Shown: positions 34,419 through 44,027, counted from the stretch's first letter. The stretch: 64,000 nucleotides of DNA from Streptomyces poonensis (GCF_014650915.1 NZ_BMVW01000001.1:372001-436000); one strand, 5' to 3'. Program-made: numbers and translations. The notes: generated from the sequence alone by a model not told the origin.

Positions 34419-35876
34419 GTGTCAGGACGGCCGAGGCGACCGCGGCGGCTCAAGCGACCGGGGCAACCAGGGCGACCGATGCGTACGGCGGTCCGTACGG
34501 CCGCGGTCGCGACCGCGGCGACGGTCCTCGTCGTGACGGTCTCGACCGCCGCGGTGCCCGATGCCGCCGTACCGGGACCGCAGCGGTCCGCCGCCGAGCG
34601 CTCCGTCGCCGGGCGCCCCGTCACTGAGCGCTCCGTCGCCGGGCTCCTGACGGAACTCAGGCGGCTGTACCGGAAGGCCGAGGCGGCCACCGAGGCGTAC
34701 AACGCGGCCGAGGAGGATCTGGCCGGGCAGCGCGCCGAGGTGCGGCGGCTGGACCGGGAGCTCACCGAGGCCCGTCTCTTGCTGCGGGACAGCCGGGGCG
34801 CCGCCGGCCGGCTGGCCCGGCAGCAGTACCGCAGCCGCACCGACCTCTCCCCCTATCTGCGGCTGCTGCTGGCCCGCGATCCACGGCGCGCGCTCGACGA
34901 AGGCCAGGTGATCCGGCGGGTGTCCCAGGAGCGGGCCGGGACCGTGGAGCGGCTGGCCGACGGCGAGCGGCGGGCCGACGCGCTCGCCAGGGCGGCCCGG
35001 CGGGCCCTCGACGAACAGCTCTCGCTCGCCGGACGGCGCAAGGAGAAGCGGGACGACGTACGGGAGCGGCTGCGCGAGGTCGAGGAGCTGCTCGCCTCGC
35101 TGAGCGACGAGGAGCTGGGTGCGATCGCCGCGCTGGAGCGGGAGGAGACGGCCGGGGCCCAGCACGAGTTCCTCGCCTCCGGGGCGCTCGGCGCCCCCGG
35201 CGACGCCCCCGACGACGTACGCCCGCCGACCCGGAGCGGCGCCGCCGCGCTGCGCTACGCCGTGGAGCAGATCGGCAAGCCGTACGCGTGGGGCGCCGAG
35301 GGCCCGGACGCGTACGACTGCTCGGGGCTCACCTCACGGGCCTGGGCGCATGCGGCGCGGCCCGTCCCCCGCACCAGCCAGGAGCAGTGGGGGCGGCTGC
35401 CCCGGGTGCCGCTGGACCGGCTGCGGCCCGGGGACCTGGTGGTCTACTTCCCCGAGGCCACGCATGTGGCGCTGTACCTCGGCGGCGGACTGGTCGTCCA
35501 CGCGCCGCGTCCGGGGGCGCGGGTGAAGGTGTCGCCCGTCGCGGCGAACCCGGTGCTGGGCGCGGTGCGCCCCGACCCCTGGGAGAAGTCACTGCAGTGG
35601 TACACGCCTCCGGCACTTCCCGAAGGGGCGCTGGACGGACCGGACGACGGACCGCACGACGGACCGGACGAGGGCCGAGCCGGCGCGGTGGGACCGGTGC
35701 CGGCGACGGAGGCGAGACGGCCGTCCCCGCCCGCCGGTTGCCGTGGCGTCAGCCCTGATCAGTCCTGGACCAGGGACCCGAAGACCGCGTTCCCCTTACC
35801 GTCGAAGTTCGAGTCGTTGCCCGATCCCCAGCCCGAGCCCCAGGCCTCCTTGTTGATGCCGACGTGGGTGACGTAG
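34419..35876 (+). CDS. Secreted NlpC/P60 peptidoglycan hydrolase
   Basis: 485 aa, GTG 34419 with an excellent GGAGGTGAT upstream. Membrane/signal segment (AVATAATVLVVTVSTAAV), a coiled coil at about 75-245 (AEEDLAGQRAEVRRLDREL onward), and an NlpC/P60 domain with catalytic Cys in YDCSGLT (about 300), His in ATHVALYLGGG (about 347) and a third polar site at VVHAPRPG. Cleaves D-Glu-diaminopimelate bonds in wall peptides. The last ~40 codons read antisense through the gene at 35759, so the true C-terminus may be shorter. Confidence 0.9.
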   Translation: MSGRPRRPRRLKRPGQPGRPMRTAVRTAAVATAATVLVVTVSTAAVPDAAVPGPQRSAAERSVAGRPVTERSVAGLLTELRRLYRKAEAATEAYNAAEEDLAGQRAEVRRLDRELTEARLLLRDSRGAAGRLARQQYRSRTDLSPYLRLLLARDPRRALDEGQVIRRVSQERAGTVERLADGERRADALARAARRALDEQLSLAGRRKEKRDDVRERLREVEELLASLSDEELGAIAALEREETAGAQHEFLASGALGAPGDAPDDVRPPTRSGAAALRYAVEQIGKPYAWGAEGPDAYDCSGLTSRAWAHAARPVPRTSQEQWGRLPRVPLDRLRPGDLVVYFPEATHVALYLGGGLVVHAPRPGARVKVSPVAANPVLGAVRPDPWEKSLQWYTPPALPEGALDGPDDGPHDGPDEGRAGAVGPVPATEARRPSPPAGCRGVSPDQSWTRDPKTAFPLPSKFESLPDPQPEPQASLLMPTWVT

Positions 35877-35977
35877 TCACCGTCACCACCGTCACCGGCG
35901 TGAGCCGAGGCGGAGCCCGCCAGGGCCAGGCCTGCCGCGGCACAGCCGACGAGAACCGAACGCACGAGAGAACGCAT
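35759..35977 (-). CDS. Small secreted protein, 72 aa
   Basis: ATG at 35977 with a near-ideal CAGGAGG upstream. Signal peptide (RSVLVGCAAAGLALAGSASA, cleavage near AHAG), then a short mature peptide rich in G, D and N (VTHVGINKEAWGSGWGSGND) with no cysteines. Convergent with and overlapping the NlpC/P60 gene by about 118 bp. Function unknown. Confidence 0.75.
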   Translation of the reverse strand: MRSLVRSVLVGCAAAGLALAGSASAHAGDGGDGDYVTHVGINKEAWGSGWGSGNDSNFDGKGNAVFGSLVQD

Positions 35978-36195
35978 ACCAACCTCCTGTGGGCGCTGCA
36001 TGACAAGCGTGGGCGGATCCAGGACTCCGGGACGGAGCGCCTGACGCCCGCTTGAGGATCTCGTCGGTGCGCCGCCACCGGTGAGTCCCGCGCTCGGCGA
36101 ACAGCATCAATTAGCACGAACTGCCCACATCACCGCACACGAACGGTCCATAGCGGTGGTGCGGGAGGTGATGCGGGAGGCGATGCGGAAGGTGC

Positions 36196-37443
36196 TCAGG
36201 AGTCCGCCGGGCCACCCGTGGCCGAGGCCAGATACGCCTCCGTCCTCTCCGGCTCGTAGAAGAAGTTCTCGAAGTCGGACGGATCGTCGAAGCCATTGGC
36301 GAAACGGTTCGCGACCGGGGGCAGGGCGCCCGCCGCGCCGATCAGGTTCAGCACGTGCTCCGGGGGGACGCCGAGCATGGCGTTCGTCCACTTGGTGACG
36401 TGCCGCGCGATCTCCCAGTAGCGGTCGAAGGTGGCCTGCATCCAGGCCTCGTCGAACTCCTTCTCCCCGTGTTCCAGGATCGCGTCCAGGTAGACGGCGG
36501 CGCACTTGGCGGCCGAGTTGGAGCCCTGGCCGGTGACGGGGTCGTTCGCCACGACCACGTCGGCCACGCCGAGGGCGAGCCCGCCGCCGGGGAGGTGGGC
36601 GACGGGGTGGCGCACGGTCGGGGCGTACCGGCCGGCGAGGGTGCCGCCCGCGTCGGTGAGCTCGACCTTGGTGGCGCGCGCGTACTCCCAGGGCGTGTAC
36701 CGCTCCATGAGCTCCAAAGTCAGGGAGAGGTGCTCCGCCGGGTCCTTGACGCCCTGGAAGACGTCGACGGGGCCGCCGGGGAGGCCCTCCCAGAACAGGA
36801 TGTCGGCGCGGCCCGAGGTGGTGAGCGTGGGCATGACGAACAGCTCGCCGACGCCCGGGACGAGGTTGCAGCGCACCGCGTCGAAGTCGGGGTGCTCGGG
36901 GCGCGGGCCCAGCCCGTGGACGTAGGCGACGGCCAGGGCGCGCTGCGGCTCGCGGTACGGGGACCGGTCGGCGTCGCGGCCGAACATCGACACCAGCTCG
37001 CCCTTGCCCGCCGAGACCAGCACCAGGTCGTACATGCGGGAGAAGTAGTCGAGGTCGGAGACGGCCGCGCCGTGGATGACGACCTGGCCGCCGCGCTGCG
37101 CGAAGGTCTCCAGCCAGCCGGCCATCTTCACCCGCTGGTCGACCGACTGCGCGTACCCGTCGAGCCTGCCCACCCAGTCGACGACGCGCTGCGACCCGGG
37201 GCCGGCGACCGACACGCCGAGTCCTTCGGTCCTCGGGGCCCGGGACTCCCAGAAGTTCAGCTTCAGGTCGCGCTCGTGCTGCAGTGCCGTGTGGAACATG
37301 CACTGCGTCGACATGACCCGGCCGGTGCGGATCTCGTCCGCCGTCCGGTTGGACATCAGGGTGACCTCGTACCCGTGCGACTGGAGGCCGAGGGCGAGCT
37401 GGAGTCCGGACTGGCCGGCTCCGACGACGAGTATCTTCCGCAT
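36196..37443 (-). CDS. Styrene/indole monooxygenase-like FAD protein
   Basis: 415 aa. N-terminal dinucleotide-binding motif ILVVGAGQSGLQLALGL, with the later motif VVANDPVTGQGSNSAAKCA for FAD. The match, from memory, is the StyA-type flavin monooxygenase family, which needs a separate flavin reductase; none is adjacent. It follows cvnD by 65 bp on the same strand, taking the position often held by a cytochrome P450 in conservons. Confidence 0.85.
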   Translation of the reverse strand: MRKILVVGAGQSGLQLALGLQSHGYEVTLMSNRTADEIRTGRVMSTQCMFHTALQHERDLKLNFWESRAPRTEGLGVSVAGPGSQRVVDWVGRLDGYAQSVDQRVKMAGWLETFAQRGGQVVIHGAAVSDLDYFSRMYDLVLVSAGKGELVSMFGRDADRSPYREPQRALAVAYVHGLGPRPEHPDFDAVRCNLVPGVGELFVMPTLTTSGRADILFWEGLPGGPVDVFQGVKDPAEHLSLTLELMERYTPWEYARATKVELTDAGGTLAGRYAPTVRHPVAHLPGGGLALGVADVVVANDPVTGQGSNSAAKCAAVYLDAILEHGEKEFDEAWMQATFDRYWEIARHVTKWTNAMLGVPPEHVLNLIGAAGALPPVANRFANGFDDPSDFENFFYEPERTEAYLASATGGPADS

Positions 37444-37508
37444 CCGGGGGGTGGTCTCCTACTCGGGGTGGCTGCTCGAGTGCCTGCTCGGGGTGGCTGC
37501 TCGAGCGA

Positions 37509-38273
37509 CTACTCGGGGCTGAGGGCGATGGCGTGGGAGCAGAGCGCCAGCAGGGTCTCGACGACGGATATGCGGCGCCGCGCATCCATGATCATTACAG
37601 GTACGTCCGCGGGGACGGTCAGCGCCTCCCGTACGTCCTCCGGGTCGAACAGCTCGCTGCCGTCGAAATGGTTGACCGCGACGACGTACGGCAGCCCGGA
37701 GCTCTCGAAGTAGTCGAGCGCGGGGAAGCAGTCCGACAGGCGCCGGGTGTCGGCGAGGACGACCGCGCCGATCGCTCCGCGCACCAGGTCGTCCCACATG
37801 AACCAGAAGCGCTGCTGTCCGGGCGTGCCGAACAGGTAGAGCACCAGGTCGTCGTCGAGCGTGATGCGGCCGTAGTCCATGGCCACCGTGGTGGTGATCT
37901 TGTCCGGGGTGGCCGAGAGGTCGTCGTGCGTCTCGCTCGCCTCGGTCATCAGCGCCTCGGTCTTCAGCGGCTCGATCTCCGAGACGGTGCCGACGAGGGT
38001 GGTCTTGCCGACACCGAAACCACCCGCCACCACGATCTTCGTCGCGATGGGGGCGCGGGTTATGTCGGCCTGCCAGGGCTTCAGCTCCTCCTCGGGCTCG
38101 ACGCCCGGGAGGGTCTCCCGGTCTGCGGCCGCGGCGGTGGCGAAGCCCCGGAAGGCGCTCCGCCCGGCGGCGGGAGCGGCGGGGGCGGTGCCGGCCGGGC
38201 CGGCGGGGGCGACGCCCGTCCGGACGCCGGGGGCGACGTCCGGGGAGGAGGCGTCAGAGACGACGGAGTCCAC
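37509..38273 (-). CDS. cvnD: Conservon GTPase CvnD
   Basis: 254 aa, GTG start at 38273 overlapping the cvnC stop by 20 bases. After an Ala/Pro-rich leader (about 60 residues) comes a small GTPase-like domain: P-loop VVAGGFGVGKTTLVG, switch region MDYGRITLDDDLVLYLFGTPG (DTAG-like) and guanine motif VNHFDG (NKxD variant). CvnD works with CvnA, CvnB and CvnC in a membrane-associated signalling complex compared to eukaryotic G-protein systems. Confidence 0.93.
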   Translation of the reverse strand: MDSVVSDASSPDVAPGVRTGVAPAGPAGTAPAAPAAGRSAFRGFATAAAADRETLPGVEPEEELKPWQADITRAPIATKIVVAGGFGVGKTTLVGTVSEIEPLKTEALMTEASETHDDLSATPDKITTTVAMDYGRITLDDDLVLYLFGTPGQQRFWFMWDDLVRGAIGAVVLADTRRLSDCFPALDYFESSGLPYVVAVNHFDGSELFDPEDVREALTVPADVPVMIMDARRRISVVETLLALCSHAIALSPE

Positions 38274-38823
38274 TCAGCACCCTTTCCAGCAGAGCGCGGT
38301 CCGGCTGTCCCGGGCCGTGACCTGTTCCGTACACGCGGATCTTTCCCTGGTCCGCGAGATCACTGAGGAGGACGCGGACCACACCGAGCGGCATCCTCAG
38401 CAGCGCGGCGATCTCGGCCACCGTCCGCATGCGGCGGCAGAGTTCGACAATGGCCCGCATCTCGGGCATGAGCCTGGCGGTGAGTGAACCGCTCCCGGTA
38501 GTGAACGTCCCGCTGGTCCCGTCCGTCAATTCCTGACGCTGTTCCGGCGCTTCGAGCGCGGCCACGAACGTCTCGACGAGCAGCACATGGCCCGAGCGGG
38601 TGCGGCCGCCGGTGAGGGAGTACGGGCGGACCCGGGCGGGTTTGCGGTCGGCGCCGCGGACGGGCAGTTTCCGCTGCATCTGCTGCTTCCGCTTCTGCTG
38701 CGTCTGCTGCTGCTTCTGCTGCTTCTGCTGCTGCTTCTGCTTCAGCGTCGCCCGTCCGGCCGCGCCCGGCTCGGTCGCGGCACCGGGTTCCGAGGATCTC
38801 TTCGGCGCCTGCGACGGGGTCAT
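38254..38823 (-). CDS. cvnC: Conservon DUF742 protein CvnC
   Basis: 189 aa. C-terminal DUF742 winged-helix-like domain (RPYSLTGGRTRSGHVLLVET, MRTVAEIAALLRMPLGVVRV). The N-terminus carries an unusual glutamine/lysine-rich run at about 28-51 (LKQKQQQKQQKQQQ then KRKQQ). The start overlaps the cvnB stop (ATGA at 38820-38823). Confidence 0.92.
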   Translation of the reverse strand: MTPSQAPKRSSEPGAATEPGAAGRATLKQKQQQKQQKQQQTQQKRKQQMQRKLPVRGADRKPARVRPYSLTGGRTRSGHVLLVETFVAALEAPEQRQELTDGTSGTFTTGSGSLTARLMPEMRAIVELCRRMRTVAEIAALLRMPLGVVRVLLSDLADQGKIRVYGTGHGPGQPDRALLERVLSGLRRL

Positions 38824-39347
38824 CGTCCGCTCCCCGCCGTCCGCGCCGCCCCCGCCGGTGCTTCCGCCTCCAGCGATGCCCGCAGCTCACTGCGGAGTTC
38901 GGGGGTCAGGACATGTCCGGCGCGCCCGACGAACAGCGCCATGTGGTACGCCACCACGCTCATGTCGCAGTCCGGGGAACCGTGCACCCCGAGCAGCGAG
39001 CCGTCGCTGATCGCCATGACGAAGAGGCTGCCCTCGTCCATCGCCACCATCGTCTGCTTGACCCCGCCGTACTCCATCAGCTTGGCGGCGCCGATGGTGA
39101 GGCTGCCGATGCCGGAGACGATGGTGGCGAGGTCGGCGGAGGAACCCTTGGGACCGGCGGGCCGGTCCGTAACGCCCTCGCGCGCCTCCGCGTTCCTGCC
39201 GGGGTCGGACGAGAGCAGCAGCAGGCCGTCGGAGGAGACCACCGCGACCGACAGCAGGCCCGGCACCTCCTCGACGAGGTTGGTCAGCAGCCAGTGCAGA
39301 TTACGGGCTTCGATACTCAGTCCGAAGGTACTGCTGGGCGCGGTCAA
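38820..39347 (-). CDS. cvnB: Conservon roadblock/LC7 protein CvnB
   Basis: 175 aa. Roadblock/LC7 fold: LHWLLTNLVEEVPGLLSVAV, VVSSDGLLLLSSD, then ADLATIVSGIGSLTIGAAKL and GSLFVMAISDGSLLGV. Presumed regulator of the CvnD GTPase. The ATG overlaps the cvnA stop (ATGA at 39344-39347). Confidence 0.95.
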   Translation of the reverse strand: MTAPSSTFGLSIEARNLHWLLTNLVEEVPGLLSVAVVSSDGLLLLSSDPGRNAEAREGVTDRPAGPKGSSADLATIVSGIGSLTIGAAKLMEYGGVKQTMVAMDEGSLFVMAISDGSLLGVHGSPDCDMSVVAYHMALFVGRAGHVLTPELRSELRASLEAEAPAGAARTAGSGR

Positions 39348-42265
39348 CTGCTTGCCTCCTCGGATGTACCCCCCGATGCTTCCCCTGGATGGTGCTGGTC
39401 GTGCTGGTCGAGCGGGCGCCGCTCGTCGTGGCGGCGCGCCGCGGGGACCTTCGTCTCGCCCGTCTGCTCGGCGATCTCGGCGGCGACGTCGCGCCGGCCG
39501 TCCTTGGCACCCTGGTGGAACCCGCCGAGCCGGCGGCGCAGTTCCTCGGCGTTCACGCCTCCGGCGCGCGGCCTGGGGGCCGGGGCGGGCGCGCTGATCC
39601 TGGGCGTGCGCTTGGGAAGGCCCTTGTCGGTGAACCGGGGGGCCTCACCCGAGTGTGCGGCCTCCTCCTCGTCGGCCTCCCCTCCGTCGGCGGCACGCTC
39701 GTGGGCGTCCGGGCCGATGGTGAAGGGGCTGGCGGCGGGGGTGGCGGCGGGTCCGGTCCCGGGTGCCTCGGGCGCCCCCGTGGTCTCCGCGGAGGGTGTC
39801 GTGTCCGCGGGGGGCGCCGGGGCGAGCAGCTCCATGGTGGTCTCGGAAACGCGCTCAGGCGCCTCATCGGCCCCAGAGGTCTCCTCCGCCTCGGCCGGCG
39901 CAGCCGATCGCGGGGCGTCCTCGTCCCGTACGGCGTCCTCGACAGCGTCGCTGTCCCCGGCGGCCTCACGCTCCCGCAGGGCCCGCTCGGCCGCCTCGAT
40001 CAGCGGGTCGCCGTCGCCGTCCGGCTCACGTACGACGACGGTCGAACGGAGCGGCAGGACGTTGGAGTTGGCCTCGGCGTCGGCGCCCGGCAGGGACATC
40101 GCGGGGCCCTGGGCGGCCACCGAGCCCGACGCGGGGACGGCGGTCGCGGAGGCGGCGGCCAGCAGCGGCTTCGGCAGCACCGCGACGGCCGCGATACCGC
40201 CCTGCTTCTGCTCGCGCAGCCGTACGCGCACGCCGTGCCGGTGGGCGAGGCGGGACACCACGTACAGGCCGAGCCCGAGCCCGTCGCCGCTCTCCTGGTC
40301 GTACGGCTCGTCCGGGTCGAAGCTCTTCAGCCGGGCGTTGAACCGCTCCAGCCGCTCGGCGGTGATGCCGATGCCCTCGTCCTGCACGGAGAGCATGACC
40401 TCGCCGTTCTCCAGCAGCCAGCCGGAGACCTCGACCTGGAGGTCGGGCGGGGAGAAGGAGGTGGCGTTCTCCAGCAGCTCGGCGATCAGATGGCTGAGGT
40501 CGTCGGCGGCGAACCCGGCGATGTGCGCGTGCGGCGGCAGCGCGGCGATGCGCACCCGGTCGTAACGCTCGATCTCGCTGACGGCGGCGCGGACGACGTC
40601 GACGAGCGGCACCGGGCCCGCGTGCTGCTGGCCGTGCTCGGCGCCCGCGAGGACCAGGAGGTTCTCGCTGTGGCGGCGCATGACCGTCGCGAAGTGGTCG
40701 AGCTTGAAGAGGGTGTCGAGCCGGTCGGGGTCCTGCTCGCGCTCCTCCATCTGCTCGATGACGGCGAGCTGGCGCTCGACGAGGCCGAGGATGCGCAGGG
40801 AGAGGTTGACGAAGGTGCCGTTGACGCTGGAGCGGACCTGGTCCAGCTGGGCGGTCGCCTCGGCGAGTTCGGTGCGCAGCCGGTCGCGTTCCTCGGCCAT
40901 GGTGCGGCGCTGGCCGATGAGGTGCTTGCGGTCGCCCTCCAGGGGCGCGAGCCGCTCGTGCAGCGCGACGGCGTGCGCGTGCAGCGCGTTGACGGAGCGG
41001 ACGACCTGGGCGAACTCGTCGTTGCGGCCGGTGAACTTGACCGGTTCCTCGGTGACGGGGTCGGCGGCGACCCGGGCCGAGCCGATGCGCAGCACGGCCA
41101 GCGGACGAGTGAGGGTGCGGGCCATGGCGGTGGCGATGCCGACGGCGACGAGCAGCAGGCCGCCGAGGACCGCGATCCGGATCTCCAGCGCGGTGACGTC
41201 GTCGTCGCGCAGCTGGGCCAGATCCTTGGTGCGCCGGTCGTAGAGGGAGGCCTCCACGCCGCGCATCAGCTCGACGCGCGCGGTGAGCGCCGCGTCCAGC
41301 TTGTCCGTGCCGGTGTTCAGCTCCGTGTCGGAGAGCGTCGGCTGGTCGGTGAGCTTGGCGAGGTGCTCGTCGGCGGCGCCGGCCTCGGGCCCGGTGACGG
41401 TGGAGTCGTACGCGGTGCGGGCGCGCTCGGGCGCCGTCTCGCGGAAGCCGGCGAGGGCCGCGTCGGAGCGGACGCGGGCCTGCTGCGCGGCGGCGCTGAG
41501 GGCGTCGCGCTGCTCGGCGTCGGCGTCCGAGGAGGTGTTCGCGGTGGTGGGCAGGCCGGTGACGGGGTCGTAGACGGTCTGCGTGGAGGTCGGTACGTGC
41601 AGCGCGGCGAGCAGCAGCCCGCGCGCCGCGGCGGCCTGCTGGACGGCGGTGTCGAGCTCGGCGAGCGCGTGCGCGCCGGCGCCCGCGCGGGGCGGCAGCT
41701 GCTCGGCCAGGTCCTCGGCGAGGGCGTGGAGTTCGGCGATGGCGGCGGAGTACGCCTCGTGCGCCTCGAGTGCGGTGCTCTTGCCGGTGAGGGCCGAGCG
41801 ACGCACGCCCGCTATGGCGGCGAGGTCATCGCGGAGCGCGGGGGACGCCTCCGCCTTCAGCTCGTCGACCTGCCGGTCGACACGTGCGCTGCGCTCCTCG
41901 CTCGGGGCCTCCGACTTCGGCCGTCCGGCGGCGATGTACGAGGTGACCTCGTCCCGTTCGTCGGCGAGAGCGTGGGCGAGGGTGAGCGCCTGCTGGGTCT
42001 GCTCGGCGAGCGTCACCAGTTCCTGGGCGTCCCGCAACTGGCCCGACGCGGCCATGACCGAGGGCGCGCCCGCCGCGGCGATGGCGGCCGCCACGACGGC
42101 GACGGCGCCGATGAGCCGGGTACGGACGTGCGCGGGACGGCCGGTGCCGACGGCGGGCTGCTGCTGGTGGTCGTCCGTGCGTCCGCCCTGCTGTGGAGCG
42201 GCCTTGGAGGCCGTCTGCTGCTTGCCTGTGCGCCGAGGCCGCTTCTTCTGCACCGGTGCTCGCAT
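39344..42265 (-). CDS. cvnA: Conservon sensor histidine kinase CvnA
   Basis: 973 aa. Membrane helix at about 50-70 (LIGAVAVVAAAIAAAGAPSV), a large helical extracellular nitrate-sensor-like domain, a second helix (AVLGGLLLVAVGIATAMART), HAMP, and a HATPase domain with N box ELLENATSFSPP, G1 DEGIGI and G2 GDGLGLGLYVV. The dimerisation segment (LDHFATVMRRHSENLLVLAG) lacks the usual SHELRTP box, as in other CvnA proteins. C-terminal ~250 residues are a disordered Ala/Pro/Glu-rich tail. First gene of the conservon. Confidence 0.95.
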   Translation of the reverse strand: MRAPVQKKRPRRTGKQQTASKAAPQQGGRTDDHQQQPAVGTGRPAHVRTRLIGAVAVVAAAIAAAGAPSVMAASGQLRDAQELVTLAEQTQQALTLAHALADERDEVTSYIAAGRPKSEAPSEERSARVDRQVDELKAEASPALRDDLAAIAGVRRSALTGKSTALEAHEAYSAAIAELHALAEDLAEQLPPRAGAGAHALAELDTAVQQAAAARGLLLAALHVPTSTQTVYDPVTGLPTTANTSSDADAEQRDALSAAAQQARVRSDAALAGFRETAPERARTAYDSTVTGPEAGAADEHLAKLTDQPTLSDTELNTGTDKLDAALTARVELMRGVEASLYDRRTKDLAQLRDDDVTALEIRIAVLGGLLLVAVGIATAMARTLTRPLAVLRIGSARVAADPVTEEPVKFTGRNDEFAQVVRSVNALHAHAVALHERLAPLEGDRKHLIGQRRTMAEERDRLRTELAEATAQLDQVRSSVNGTFVNLSLRILGLVERQLAVIEQMEEREQDPDRLDTLFKLDHFATVMRRHSENLLVLAGAEHGQQHAGPVPLVDVVRAAVSEIERYDRVRIAALPPHAHIAGFAADDLSHLIAELLENATSFSPPDLQVEVSGWLLENGEVMLSVQDEGIGITAERLERFNARLKSFDPDEPYDQESGDGLGLGLYVVSRLAHRHGVRVRLREQKQGGIAAVAVLPKPLLAAASATAVPASGSVAAQGPAMSLPGADAEANSNVLPLRSTVVVREPDGDGDPLIEAAERALREREAAGDSDAVEDAVRDEDAPRSAAPAEAEETSGADEAPERVSETTMELLAPAPPADTTPSAETTGAPEAPGTGPAATPAASPFTIGPDAHERAADGGEADEEEAAHSGEAPRFTDKGLPKRTPRISAPAPAPRPRAGGVNAEELRRRLGGFHQGAKDGRRDVAAEIAEQTGETKVPAARRHDERRPLDQHDQHHPGEASGGTSEEASS

Positions 42266-42619
42266 TCCTGACTCGTGTACCCATGGGCCCGGTGACGTTC
42301 CGTCAACTTTGACGTCTTCCCGGTACGGCTCCCGACCCTCCCAGTGCCGGTGGGCAGTGGTCCCGCATCATCAACCCCGCCACCCGAAGGAGTGAACATC
42401 GGAGGGGAGTTGGCGGGCAAGTTCCTCCGGCATGCGCCGGGGTCCGGCACGGCGGGCCGGTTGGACGTGGGCGGCGGGCTTTGGCAGGATTCGCCGCCGC
42501 GCTTCACCGGCCCTGATCATTCCACGCCAAATCCGGCGCCTGACCTGCGGGTCACGGTCCTTCGGCGACCGTTGGCGGCCTTCTGTGGATCTTGTGAAGC
42601 GCTGGTGCAGACTGACCGG

Positions 42620-43405
42620 ATGCGTACGGAACTGATCTCCGAGCCCGGTGATCCGGCCCGCGCCAACGAGGACTTCGCCGCACTCGCGGTTCCCGTGGCG
42701 GGGCAGGGCGGTTCCCTGGTCGTACTGGACGGCGTCACTCCGCCTCAGGGCGCCTACGGCTGCCGGCACACGGTCGCGTGGTTCACGGCGCGCCTCGGCG
42801 GCGCCCTGACCGAACTATCCGTTTCACAGGGAGATATGCCGCTGGCCGACGTGCTCGCGGGTGCCGTCTCCCGTACCGCGGCAGCCCACGCCTCAACCTG
42901 TGATCTTTCTCACCCGCGCACCCCGCAGGCGACGGTCGTCCTGGCGCGCTGGTCCCCGCGGTCCGTGGAGTACCTGGTGCTCTCGGACTCGGTGTTGCTG
43001 CTGGAAGGGCCGGACAAGGCGGTGACGGCGGTGCTCGACGACCGTCTGGAGCGGCTGCCGCGCGCGTCCCTGGCCTCGGTCGCGGTCACGGACGGCACGC
43101 TGCGCAACCGGGAGGGCGGTTTCTTCACGGCGGCGGCCGACCCGTCGGTGGCCTCGCGCGCGGTGACGGGTGCCGTGCCCCGCGAGGAGGTCCGTGCCCT
43201 GGCCGCGCTGACGGACGGGGCGACGCGCTGGGTGGACCGGTTCGGCGCGGGCGACTGGGCCGGCTGCCTGCGCGTCGTACGGGAGGAGGGGGCGGGAGCG
43301 CTGGTGCGGCGTGTACGGGCCCTGGAACGCGACGACTCCGCGCGGACGCGTCTCGGCCGGGCGAAGCGGCACGACGACGCGACGGTGGTGTACGTGGAAC
43401 CGTGA
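42620..43405 (+). CDS. PP2C-like serine/threonine phosphatase family protein
   Basis: 261 aa, ATG 42620 (MRTELISEPGDPARANEDFA). PP2C-type motifs: NEDFAAL, VVLDGVTPP (DG motif), LVLSDSVLLL, AALTDGATRW and the terminal KRHDDATVV. The metal-binding aspartates appear partly replaced (DGVTPP for DGxGG), so activity is uncertain. Divergent from cvnA; the 355-bp gap includes both promoters. Confidence 0.75.
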   Translation: MRTELISEPGDPARANEDFAALAVPVAGQGGSLVVLDGVTPPQGAYGCRHTVAWFTARLGGALTELSVSQGDMPLADVLAGAVSRTAAAHASTCDLSHPRTPQATVVLARWSPRSVEYLVLSDSVLLLEGPDKAVTAVLDDRLERLPRASLASVAVTDGTLRNREGGFFTAAADPSVASRAVTGAVPREEVRALAALTDGATRWVDRFGAGDWAGCLRVVREEGAGALVRRVRALERDDSARTRLGRAKRHDDATVVYVEP

Positions 43406-43478
43406 GCCGGCTGAAGCGACGGAGGCGGCTGAAGCGGATCGACCGAAGCAACCGGGTCGACCGGCGAGCCGGGTGAGG

Positions 43479-44027
43479 TCAGATGCCGCCGCCCTGGTTC
43501 AACCGGTGCAGCAGCCGCGCGAGTTGGGCGACGTCCGCCCGGTCCCAGCCGGCCATCTGGTTCACGTACCGCGCACGGCGGGCGTTGCGCACCCTGCGGA
43601 AGCGCTCCTGCCCCTCCTGGGTGAGGTGGACGAGCCAGGCGCGGCCGTCCGCGGGGTCGGGTTCGCGGGCCACGAGGCCGAGTTGCTCCAGGGCGCGCAG
43701 CTGGCGGGACATGGTGGCCTTGCCGACGCCGATGTGCGCGGCGAGTTCCGTGGCGCGCAGCCGTCCGCTCTCCTCCAGCCGGGCCAGCAGACCGTACGCG
43801 GAGGACTCCAGGTCGGGATGGACCGCGCGGGCCATCTCCCCGGACTTGGCGCGGGCGCGGCGCATCAGGAGCGTCAGCTCCCGCTCCAGTTCCAGAAAGG
43901 GGAAGTCCCCGCCGATCCCCGGCACACCGGTTTCCTCCCGATGCCCGCCGCCGTTGCCGCCCTCGTGCACGTCAGCACCCCTGCTCCGGTTTCCCGTCCC
44001 TGAAAACTTTCCGACCGCCGCGGTCAT
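43479..44027 (-). CDS. MarR-family regulator
   Basis: 182 aa. Winged helix at about 70-150: SAYGLLARLEESGRLRATEL, IGVGKATMSRQLRALEQLGL and the wing DPADGRAWLVHLTQEG. The N-terminal 45 residues are glycine-rich, and the true start may be internal. Divergent from the lysozyme gene. Confidence 0.88.
   Translation of the reverse strand: MTAAVGKFSGTGNRSRGADVHEGGNGGGHREETGVPGIGGDFPFLELERELTLLMRRARAKSGEMARAVHPDLESSAYGLLARLEESGRLRATELAAHIGVGKATMSRQLRALEQLGLVAREPDPADGRAWLVHLTQEGQERFRRVRNARRARYVNQMAGWDRADVAQLARLLHRLNQGGGI

Noticed and set aside
39389..42271. 960-codon open frame on the plus strand
   Set aside because: Antisense of cvnA; Gly/Val/Arg-rich shadow with no family resemblance.
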